In this document: positions 22,999 to 34,400 of the stretch, piece after piece
Numbering within the stretch: the first letter of the stretch is position 1
How the letters are laid out: each line of letters begins with the position of its first letter
Source of the DNA: Bolinopsis microptera
Lineage: Eukaryota > Ctenophora > Tentaculata > Lobata > Bolinopsidae
Assembly: GCF_026151205.1 (NCBI RefSeq)
Contig: NC_087074.1
Location: forward strand, 7,543,726-7,607,725
DNA length: 64,000 bases
Reading direction: 5' to 3'
Translations under genes and position numbers: made by a program
Notes under the pieces: model-generated
Databases searched by the model: none
Told to the model about the DNA's origin: nothing
The model's input: the letters and a program-made list of their open reading frames with translations, nothing else

Positions 22999-23108
22999 TT
23001 ATGAGTATTGCTGAAAGCACAGTGTAAGGCCTACACGGACCGCCTCTAACTAGTCAATCCCTGTTTACATGCCGTGTAGCAGGGGACTAGAAAGAGCTAA
23101 ACTAGTAA
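22999..23108. repeat. 110-bp direct repeat, empty copy of the transposon target
   Basis: This stretch repeats 21853-21880 joined to 22749-22830, with near-perfect identity. Copy A carries the foldback element and abuts the Penelope insertion; copy B is uninterrupted. The homology starts at TTATGAGTATT, the same bases that form the Penelope target duplication. Neither copy appears coding. Confidence 0.9.
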
Positions 23109-23486
23109 TTTCTTTGTTTCTAATAGAGACACTAGTTGTAGTATAGACAGGTGTAGATCTATAGAGATAAGATGGACGCGGTCTGTGAGAATTATTAACC
23201 GGTCAAGCTTTAATATCAGCTACAATAATGGTGATATTATGTTCTATAACTGGAGGGGGTTCTTGAAACATTTATTATGTTCTATAGAAACATATAATTA
23301 TATGTTCTGAGGAATATTTTACCAGCGTTAAACGCATTATATAATGACTGCTCAATGTCAAAGGAAGTTGCAGGGCATGCACTATCCCCAATGAAAATTC
23401 CTGTAGCTCTAGCTTTCTACAGAATTTTCAACAGTATAATTTGCATAAAATGTGAACGTAATGAGAGCTGCCATCTGTCCGATCCG

Positions 23487-23578
23487 AAGGGTGTCTCCAG
23501 GAGTGTCTCCAGAAGGGTGTCTTCAGGAGGGTCTCCAGGAGGGTCTCCAGGAGGGTCTCCAGAGGGGTGTCTCCAGGA
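23487..23578. repeat. Short minisatellite of GGGTCTCCAGGA-type units
   Basis: About six imperfect 14-16-bp units. It produces accidental Ser/Gly-rich open frames in two registers. Confidence 0.8.
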
Positions 23579-25380
23579 ACTGTCACAACACTAGTTATCT
23601 AGTTAGTAGATACTTAGTATTAGTAAGTACTTTGTATTTCTCTAAGTTATTATATCAGCCTGGAATAACACAGGTAGTTTGGGCCGTCAGTTTGGGAATT
23701 CAGTCATTTGAAACTATTTGTTGGATAGGAGCGTTGAAAGTAGTAATAGTTGACAGTTCTAATACTTTCAACACTACTATTTGCCTAATAATACACCCGG
23801 TGAAATGCCTTTGCAGGCCTAGCATTAACAGTGACAAATTATTTTCTTCGGCAAAAGCCGACATAGTCACGAAAGCCCACCAAGCCTTGAGAAACATTTA
23901 GAGAAAAATAGGATCCATATCAGTTTGTTTACTGTAAATGTGGATGTGCAGCTATAATTACTCTAGTACAGGCAACAAGGTTACTATAATTATATACCAA
24001 TCTATATATCCCTATATATATAATAATATTATATAATATACCAGATTTTCTCTACACATGAAGCCCACAGAGAACTATAAGAGGAGAGAGAACCTTAACC
24101 TGCTTAAGTTTAAAGTTCACCTGGTATGTATTACGAAACTGTCCGTACCACTCCAGCTCTCTCCCTGTTAACAACATTAACACGGCTCACTAAGATACTA
24201 GCCCGTGTTTTACCCGTATAGAATCTAGTGATGAAACATCTCTCATATCACTACCACTCTCCATCCAATTTCATTAAAATAACCGACGCTGCTTTTTCTG
24301 GCACTTTTCCAACAAGGCCAGGGATCGCACGTCACGTGACACAAACTGACTAATCACAGAGCTGTATTCTGGTCACGTGACTTCGAGATAAAACGTGTAG
24401 CTTGTTACTGGTCCCAGGTTCACTTGTTCAGACGCACATTTCTTATCTTTCATGATCCGTTTAATGCTATTTATGCGCATGTCGTGAAAATGTTTGGATA
24501 TTACATTCATTACATACCACGTGGTACACGGTATGTCAAGTATAGCACGTGTCACGTGATCAAGTATAATATGTGTGATGTGTCACGTGATGTGTGACTT
24601 ATGAAAGTGGCAGGGGGTTTGATTAGATTTACAGGGGCACATGGTTGCGAGGGGCGGATCCCATTTTAGTAACTATTTCGGGAGAGCCCAGGGGACTGCA
24701 CTGAAAAAGTACTAGATTAGATTGAAAATTGTAATATTATCACGTGACAATGCTACTCGTCACGTGATGCTTATCTTGATCTGTCCTGGTTTGATTTAGT
24801 GTCAGGACAGTAGACCTTGACGTAAAATAAACTGCTGGACTGCTCAGATTTAACAGGACATTATGAAAGTTGAGTCAAGAAGCGTCGCGAAAGGTGGCTT
24901 CTACGGTTAAATTTTGTTTTATTTTGTTATATTTTGTTATATTTTGTTAACTAATGGACCATTTAGCCTGTTCATCAGTTTATATCTAGACGTACTAAAC
25001 AATTTAGTACCCAAGAATTTTACAAACTGACTGCAAGTAAACAAAATGAGACAATTTGTTCACAGAATTGGAATAAATTCATTGAAATAATTACATTGAA
25101 AAACTGTAAAAACTGTATAAAGATCAAACATCCTTTTAACCGTTAAGGATCTATCTGTTTGAAAGATATTGAACAAAAATTGCCTTGCTTCCACCAACAA
25201 AAACGTTGATACCAAATTTAAAAACAGAATCGTAATATAACATAAAACAACTACTTGCAATAACATAAGAATAAAATCCCCCATTTTAAACTTCCCTTTC
25301 AATTATCTTGTACACTTAAGAACAGACACCAAAAACAAACTCAGATTCAAAACTCAACACTTTCCTCCAAAATACCAACA
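23579..25380. other. Region 3' of SNM1A, no supported gene
   Basis: It is AT-rich apart from the CACGTG cluster listed separately. A TTTATT at 24918-24923, which is AATAAA on the minus strand, is a possible poly(A) signal for SNM1A about 510 bases past its stop. Open frames at 23452-23901 and 25060-25302 show no family features. Confidence 0.45.
24333..24766. promoter_or_regulatory. Cluster of eight CACGTG palindromes
   Basis: CACGTG occurs at 24333, 24374, 24518, 24546, 24553, 24584, 24741 and 24761, five times within the longer palindrome TCACGTGA. This density is far above chance in AT-rich DNA. CACGTG is the E-box bound by basic helix-loop-helix factors such as MYC, USF and MITF/TFE. The cluster may be an enhancer, a CpG-retaining regulatory island or a decayed repeat; no adjacent promoter is obvious. 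Confidence 0.45.
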
Positions 25381-25445
25381 CCTAGTGTAAAGTCCTAGTG
25401 TAAAGTCCTAGTGTAAAGTCCTAGTGTAAAGTCCTAGTGTAAAGT
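25381..25445. repeat. 13-bp tandem repeat covering the SNM1A stop codon
   Basis: Five exact copies of CCTAGTGTAAAGT. On the minus strand the first unit encodes the last codons of SNM1A (Thr-Leu-His-stop), so the array starts in coding sequence and continues as 3' untranslated region. Confidence 0.95.
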
Positions 25446-28400
25446 CCACAGTTTTAGTTTCTCAAACATGAAGGTCCTCTTAGCGTCCTCCCGGGGAAAC
25501 ACAGTAGCAATTACCTTGGTAACAGAGAGTGAGGTTACAAACTCTTCCAGCTCTGAGAAGCTGCTGTGTTCACTGTACGGTACTGGGTAGATTCGTACTT
25601 TACCACTCCCACTAGGCCGGATATCTGAGGGAATAGGCACGTGTTAGCACGTGTTAGCACGTGTTTAAGCATATATATATAGATTATAGTGCTGTATAAA
25701 ATGTAATATATCTAAAATATCTGGAGGGGGATTTGTTTAAAACATATTATATAAGTGATACGAAAAGTTTGTTTTAGCAAAATATGGTAATATATTTAAA
25801 ATGTAATAAAATATAATAAAGTATTTAATATTATTATATAACTTTATTCAAATCAAAAATAGAACATAAATGAACATCTTAAAGATCTGATAAGTAGCCA
25901 GAAAAAAAAGAAAAACTGATACACAAGCTATAACAACTTCTTCCATCCCGCTCTATCAGAGGCTAAAAGTCTTAAATTGTACAAATCGTCTGTATTTACA
26001 AATGGAATGTTCCTGCTACCTAAATCAAATTTAATAGTCTTAAGCATATATTTACGAAGTCTGTCCCTCCTCCAGCTCCCGTCCCTCACGCAAAATTACT
26101 GACGAGACTAATAACATGCTACTTTCAATTTCACAAATATTTTATTTTTTCATATTTTGTAGTTTAAGGTTGCCTTTTAAGTGTGGAATAACGCGCATGA
26201 TTCGTTGAATCAAAAGTTCAGTTTCAGTTTCGGTATAAAAATATACAGTTGTTAGTTAATCCACAATTATTTCTCAATCTCAGTTCAACTGTGGGCCTAA
26301 ATTAATAATATTATAGCACATAATCACTATTATATAGTTAAAAACTTGGATCACACACACGCTATGATGATCACATCCAGTTCATATTTCCAAATTGTTT
26401 GTTTTGTTTTGAAACCCCACGGTGGAGGCTGGCGTGTGCCGCAATTTATTAATCAATGGTAATTACATGATAAATGAAATTATAGAAGTCACACTAAAAT
26501 ATAATAATGTAAAATAATATATATTAAAATAAATGCCCTAAATATTCATACAAAGTACACTTTTGCAAACAGGCGTGGTTTTAACGCCCATGATAACTGT
26601 GTGAACATTGTACCTGACCTACATTGAGCAGACAAACTCTGTTGATAATAGAGTGCAGGTGTACTCAATAGTCGTTTTCCGAGAAATATTCATGGGCCAT
26701 GAATATTTCTCGGAAAACGACTATTGAGTACACCTGCACTCTATTATCAACAGAGTTTGTCTGCTCAATGTAGGTCAGGTACAATGTTCACACAATTATA
26801 ATTGTTATTAACAATTACTGTTATAATGGACTCTCTGGCATTTCATGGATAGATAGGATAAATGTGGCGAAAAAAAATTGAGAAATAAGTTTTTGACCCT
26901 GCTAACCTGCTAAATCAGTGTTCTGATTGTGAGTCCACCCGGTTGGTTTGACGCCCACTACTGAGGAAAAGGTTGTTCTTGCCAGTAGCTTTGAGAGGCT
27001 TCCAGGGTTTATTTCCTTCATAGGCACTGAGAAATTAACAGTAAAAATAATGGTGGTAGTACAGAATTATTAACATAAGCAAATCCAAACATGCAAATTC
27101 ATAAACAAGGTACCAGTAATGTTATTGTACAGTGCGGTAACTGAGTATCAATAATGATTAATGAAGCGTATTATCTGAGTAGTGTAATCCTCGTGTAAAA
27201 TCTGGTCAAGTTTTGTAGTAACTGTTATTTTATATCCTTCTTTCAGTTACGTCAGAAGGACTGCTCCTTATTCCTGAGAAGCTCAATTCATGATAACGTG
27301 AGAGAAATATTGCTTTTGGTAGCTAAAGAGCCATTCAAATGTTGCTTGGTGTGACCAGGGGATCATTCTCAGGAGCTGAGAATTGGGAAATTTAATTAAT
27401 TCTCATGAGGTGGAGCTACTCAGCAAAAAAGTTAGAATATTTTTGAAGATTTTCTGATCAAAAATTTAGGAAACCTATATCAAATATCCATGAAATTGCA
27501 TTATATATATATACTAGTGTAACCCGGCCTACGGCCGGGATTTCACTGCCGCAGTTAAAAAGGGTAGGAGTAATTACCCGCAGAGTCAAAACCCGCATTA
27601 GGTGACCCAATAGTTTCTTAAACAATAATCTCATAATCAGTTATTTCTTGTGGATAATTAAGTCATTATTAGCCATGAGGCACCACACTCCATGATCATA
27701 AGGTCTGAACACCGATTATTACACCTCATCACTCCCGTCTTGAACCGCTTTCTATTTTTATTTAAATCGTTATAGAAATTAACCCTTGTTAACTCCGCAC
27801 CACACCCGCATATTATATTTGAAAACACGCATAACATTGTCGTATGAACTCTCTCTCTCTCTCTCTCTCTCTGCAGTCCAAACAGACCCCAAACACTAAC
27901 AGTCCCCCCTCCCCTAATAAGCTTAAGGTATAACATTACAGCAAATCTTCCAGGCTAATCCAATTATGACGCTACTTAAATGCAGCTATAACATATTACA
28001 CAGTAATGAGAGAGAGAGAGCAAGTCCCGTAACTCTTGCCGTTCTGCTCACGCAATTTTATGTAACATTTGTGGTACAAAACCATCAATTAAACCACTTA
28101 CCATCGGCCGATTTTAAAAAAAATTTCCTATGGGCTTCATCAGAGTTTTGTCGACACTATACCGAAAAAATCAGTCCCGTAACTCTTACCGTTTTTTTTG
28201 TATAACCGACCGGAAATTACACACGGACAGACAGACAGACAGACACACACACACACACACACACATTCTGGTGTTATTATATATATATCTATTTTTTTAA
28301 TAGAGTGAATAGCCTATAATTATTATGAGCCACCTAGTCGACCCATAATTCAGCACATTTCCGGCCACCCGTTCGATTTGGCACAATATAAAATTATATG

Positions 28401-31400
28401 TTCCTTACCGATATAATATCACGTACCACTCCTCTACAAACATGATAATATAGTCAGTTACAAATGGAAAGATCGAACTTGAAGTATTTTTGCACAGTTC
28501 TGAGATAATCGAATGGAATACAACTTTCTAGTTCTTCTTCTGTCTAGTGTCTGTCTCTTTTCGACTTATATCATATAATAGGAGTTCGAGCAGTTTAAAA
28601 TCACAAAATTGTTAGTTATAACCTTTTCAATAAGCACGATCATTCTGAGCCATGTGTCCACCGATACTTAGCCGATCTTAATGTTTCAATGATCATTTTA
28701 AGTACAGTTTTAAGTCGTATGTCAAAAATAGATTTAAGTGACTTTAAGATCATCCGTACTTAGTTTTCTGAGCACGGAACTTTATTTGGTCGAAAAGATA
28801 TAATACGACTTTTTGATTGAGAAAAAATTGACCCCAAATTTTGTACCCTGAATGATCATCATGAAAAGGTCATGCGTACACTTACGACGTTTCTAGCGGA
28901 AACTGACGATATATTAAAATATTGATAAAGGAGCTATATTATTATAACGCACATTGTTATTTCCCTTACTTATACTTCATTACTGACGTGCAGCGTTTAT
29001 GCCATGTAAGGCTCATAGTTATAATAAAGCAGAGGATGAGGAGGAGGAGGAGGAGGCAATTACTACACAATATACCTCACAATCGGCACTGTCTTGTCTT
29101 CACTTCATGAAATAAGCTCATGTTACACCAAATAATAGAGGTTTTTGTATCTATGGAGACGGACTCACTCTGAGGTTTTCAAGGTAATGTTCATAAGGGC
29201 AGAATGCGGGTAGTATGCGGAAATAAGTAGATTTATATTTCTGTTTTCTATAGGCGGTTCTTAACCGGTTCTTAACCGGTTCTTAACCGGTTAAGAGCCG
29301 GTTCTTATCCGGATCTAAATTTATTAGTAGATTTATAAATCTGTTTTCTATAGGCGGTTCTTAACCGGCTCTTAACCGGTTCTTAGCCGGTTCTTAACCG
29401 GCTCTAAGTTGGTTCTTAGGTTGTTTAAATGCAGTTTTAGAGGCGGTTCTTCAACGGTTCTTAAGCGGTTCTTAAGCGGTCCTTAGACGGTTCTTAAGCG
29501 GCCGCTCACCGGCTCTTGACTGGCTCTAAACCGGCTCTTAACCGGTTCTTAACCGGTTCTTAAGCGGTTCTTAGCCGGTTCTTAAACGGTTCTTAAGCGG
29601 CTCTTAAGCGGTTCTTAAAAGGCTCTTAAACGGCTCTTAACCGGCTCTTAAGCGGTGGTCGGTCTTTGACCTAATTCCCAAATATAGTTCAAGTTCTGAT
29701 ATGGGCGGGATTTGGTCTGTGGATATCCACTTTGTGGTGCAATCTGTAGAGTTAAATAAATGGAAGGGAGGTAACCTATGTCTATAATTTAACAAGCTAT
29801 TTAAGTCTGAGTAAATCTGGCAGTCTTCACCGCATTGTTTATTTATTATAGGGCTGTAATTGTAGAGAGAGAGGGTGGAGTTTAATAACCGTGCCTCTCT
29901 GTACCATGTTTAATATCTGGAAATAATCCTCCAGAACCGCTGTTAGCGAAGACCAGACGCAGCAACAACCCCTGGTGACCAAGCAACTGCGTAGTCAATG
30001 TGACATAGCACGCAGTAGAGGGGTTGTTCAGGGTGGGGGAGGATCTTGGTTAATAGGCTCTTCTGAGGCTCTTACAGTTTACGGAGCCTAAATAACCTAG
30101 GACAATCTGCGTGTGACGACGGCAAGATATTAGGGTATTACAGGGTTGGGTTATAACTTATAATATTTGGGGATTATCTAAAAAGAATATTAGGCCGGAA
30201 TTAGAGTCTCCAGGACCGGGTTATATGCCCCCCCCCCCCCCCCCCCCCCGTTATATTGAGAAAGATGATATTATCCACTTGATATATTATGTGGAGATAA
30301 ATTGTTACATTGGGAGGTTGACACGATGTCAACATTGGGTTATTTATTGGCGTCAAGATGTGTGGTGGTTGAGTTTCTTACCTATGTGGAGTCTGGAGTT
30401 TATGTTTTTGGAGAGTCTGGAGGTGAGTTCCTTGTTTTCCTGCATCTTAATCAGGTTCATCTTAGTCTGGTTAACACATATCTTACAGTCCAGAACTTTA
30501 GCAATACCTTCAACTATTCTCTCTTTGCCTGGAGGAAACTGTGGTTATAAGCTATGAAATAGAATTCCGTTATCTATTAAGCGAACAATTTATTAATCAA
30601 GTATTAAAATCTCACTTAGGAGAAGGTGATGTCTATTTATAGATATTGATTGAAATGTTCAATAGTCAATAAAGTCCATCTCCCCACAAATATCTATTTT
30701 ACGTGTGAAATTCTCTCCTTAATGACCCCCCTCTTACTTAAATTACATTGATTGGGTGCTCAGTCACGTTCCTTAATTCTTAAATTTACCCAAAATAGTG
30801 CGTCTGGATTTCTGCCAAGATCTCAACCGTTGCTCCTGATCGAGAGATTCAATGAAAGGTTTGCGGAGATTCTGAGAATATTGAGATTTCGTACGTGCCA
30901 AGGGCGGTCACCAGGATAAGCTGTTATCTAGTTTAATTTAATTTTCCGCTCTACTGGCTACTGCATTTAGGGGAAAAAAATCATGCGGAAACTGAAATAT
31001 CAAAAGATGGGATCATATTCTTTGACTTATAAGTTTGAGGTTAAATTACTAATTATCACAAATTATTAGGATACAGGCCTGCAAGGAAGGGGTTACTGAG
31101 GGTTTCATTTACCATACGACCAAAATGTTGGTTCTCTCGAGTTCCAGACTTTCAGCTGTATTCGTTCTGTAACAATTCTGCAAACACCGCCAAACATTTC
31201 GTGGGAGAAAACGTCACATTCCCTTCAAGTCCAGAATTCACTATGAATTATGATCTAAAATACCACGATTCTCACTCAAACCCCACCTCCAAATAGCAGT
31301 TGACTAACGAAAGCCGTAACCAAACTGAATTCAGTACCTACAGATATCTTGTTCGAGAGATGTGTGCTTGACCCAAAATTATTTTACAGACTTCAGTTTG

Positions 31401-34400
31401 ATTTAATATTATTAGTATTATCTAATTCCTCCATTCACCCCAGAATTTATCACTCTATTGCATTTAAAGTGAAAGTTCAAAACCCAAAATAGCACAAGAT
31501 GGGTCGGTATTCTCAGAGTATTGTTATAATCTAATTCCTTAGCTACTCCAGCAAATTCCAAGGATGAATAGTATTTCACTTTTGTTAAGAAGTAAGAACA
31601 GACAGGATGCCCTCCGAACACGAAAACCTCAAAAGGCGAAGACATTCTTAGACTCTATAATTTGATTTGTAAGACTTTATAATTTGATTTGTTAATGCTT
31701 TATATTGGAAATATTTCCAAGCTTCAATCACTACTCCTTAGTTATATCAAATTACAAGGCTTTTTGTCTGGTGATAAAGTCATTTATCATCTAGTTTTAA
31801 AGACTTCATTGCTTTTTAATTAAATTTGTAACGAAAACTGTATAGTAACCGAACTTTTGAAGGGAAACACTAATCTCGAGCTATTTTGAATATTATTGGG
31901 ATTATTATGAGAATATCCAAGAATAATATGTTGGAACAGCATTGCACTTTTGTGAAGAAAACTCCGATTGGATTTAAGGGCGGGCGTTTTATAGCCTATA
32001 CGAGATGAGGCCGATCACAACTTTATTCCTGCTCATAACTCTTTAATTTCAGCATAAAATGATGACTTGGGTTTCGCTAAGAAGCTGCTTCTCTCTGGTT
32101 CGGAGTTTAACGGAAGTTTTGTTCTGATCCCCGAGGAAAATTCACAAATTTTGAGAGCACTGGGTCCCGTTCAATTCTATCTAAATATAATATTATATCC
32201 TGTTCGAGAATTGCGTGACTCGAAATGTTATCAAATTAGTCTCTTATTCTACAGACTTCATTATCTTATCAAATTAATAAATTAGTCGTACAAACTTCAG
32301 AGCACTTTCTGATTAAATAACCTCCAGCCCCTTCCCAGTACGAATAAATCCTTAGATTCAGGAATAAGGGAGAAGTAGTGCAGTGCAAGTGGTTCCCAAA
32401 AATAACCTGGGAGAAGTAGTGGTTCCCAAAATAAGGGAGAAGTAGTGGTTCCCAGAAATAAGGGAGAAGTAGTGGTTCCCAAAAATAAGGGAGAAGTAGT
32501 GGTTCCCAAAATAATGGAGAAGTAGTGGTTCCCAAAAATAAGGGGGAAGTAGTGGTTCCCAAAAATAAGGGATAAGCAGTGGTTCCCAAAATAATGGAGA
32601 AGTAGTGGTTCCCAAAAATAAGGGAGAAGTAGTGGTTCCCAAAAATAAGGGATAAGTAGTGGTTCCCCAAAATAAGGGAGAAGTAGTGGTTCCCAAAAAT
32701 AAGGGATAAGTGGTGGTTCCCCAAAATAAGGGAGAAGTAGTGGTTCCCAAAAATAAGGGAGAAGTAGTGGTTCCCAAAAATAGCGTTCAAGTCCAGTTTC
32801 CAGACAGTGTGGGACAAAAAGCGGTAAGTTTAATATTTAGAGATGGTTAATTACTTTCTAGTTTAACTTTAAAGTCCACTTTAATGTTTTGTAAAATAAT
32901 ATATTAGTTAGTTAGTTGGCAAGCTTTCCTGGTGAAACGTTTGATTCAATAATATTATTATCTATTCCTTCAGTGAGTAGAGCAGACAGGTACGGCGAGA
33001 GAGGTGCCTGTAATTTTACGTATCTCCGAATATTGTAATATTAAATGCCACATAGCCACGCATTGATCGTGAATTGTTTGATATTTAGACTTTATAATTT
33101 AGTTAGTTAATGAAAATAATATGTAAGAACAAGTATGTATGATAAGTTGGAACAACAAAATTGCAGTTTTGCAAAGCGTTAAGCGTACTGATAAGATGTT
33201 AAAAGCACGCGCCTCTGAATATAATAAATTCGGAGAAATATTCGGAGTAAATTTGCACCCTGCAAATCCCTGCAAATTCACGATATAGTGTCTACCCTAC
33301 AGAGTACAGACTATAGCCTGGTTTATGTAATACTGTATGTCTAATATTTGTGCAGTGGGCTGATATCGAAAAAAACAATAATTTAGAATTTTGGAAGTTT
33401 ATACTTCAATTTTATTTTCCACAAAAAAAGGCCAATAGGCAATAGTTATAAGTTATCAATGGAATTTTGCTAGCTTTCAGAAGAATAACCAATGGTATTA
33501 TTCGTTGGAAAAGTCACCTTTCTAAAGAATAATATCATTGCTTATTTTAGTGTTATGAACGTGTTATAATCACGTTATTAGTAGTTTTGGCCTCTGAGGA
33601 ATGATACGCTGTCACTGTAAGTGTTTCGTGCCAAGACCGAATCTTACTCACAACTATTTCTTTAGACTCTGATAATTGGTAATACAACCATTGCGTTTTT
33701 GAACTTTCCTCTCAGCAGTGTCACTCTCCTACCTGGCCGCACAAAAGCAACAGGTTTAATCTTGTGTTTAGAGACAGTAAACGGGTAAATACCCTGGCAC
33801 GGAAAAGTGGGCAAATAAGTCAACAATCCTGGCAGTTAGACAACATAATACTGGGACATTTACAATTTACACCTGCCATACCAAACTATTACCTTATATG
33901 GACATCACGTGTTACCAGGAATCAAAACTCTTTTTATATTATGCATCGATTATCCTCGGCTCGCAACACGTTCTACAAGAATAGACAAATCGGTAGACAA
34001 TGCTAACTTACCCGGGCCTATTGTGTAGGGTATACACGCTCGTGAACTGTATAGTATTGGGAAATTTGAACAAAAACGAGACATGAGGACATGTTCATGA
34101 GCATACCCCTACACATATGGAATGAAATGAGGTAATGTGCTTGTATATTATATATATGCTATAATTAGACATTTTAGCTTATTCCTCCCCCTCAAACGAA
34201 TATTTTCATTCGAATATCTCCCCTTATTTACTATCTGATCGTATTCTAACCTATAGTGTAAGATCCGCACACTATCAGAGTATCCCTGGTGAACTGTAGA
34301 ACCTCCCCCGCCATGTACTGAATAACGTCCTCTTGAGGCGGGAACTTGTAGAGTGGGTCGCAGTAGGTGGTGTCCAGGTAGAGTACTGAGAGGGACTTGT

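Noticed and set aside
30225-30557. Plus-strand frames of 110 and 82 codons
   Set aside because: They are shadows of the third SNM1A exon, which lies on the minus strand at 30528-30382 and fits the family and splice phases.
32269-32817. Minus-strand frames of 182, 139 and 70 codons (GNHYFSLI, GTTTSPLF)
   Set aside because: Three overlapping registers of one 27-bp intronic minisatellite inside SNM1A.
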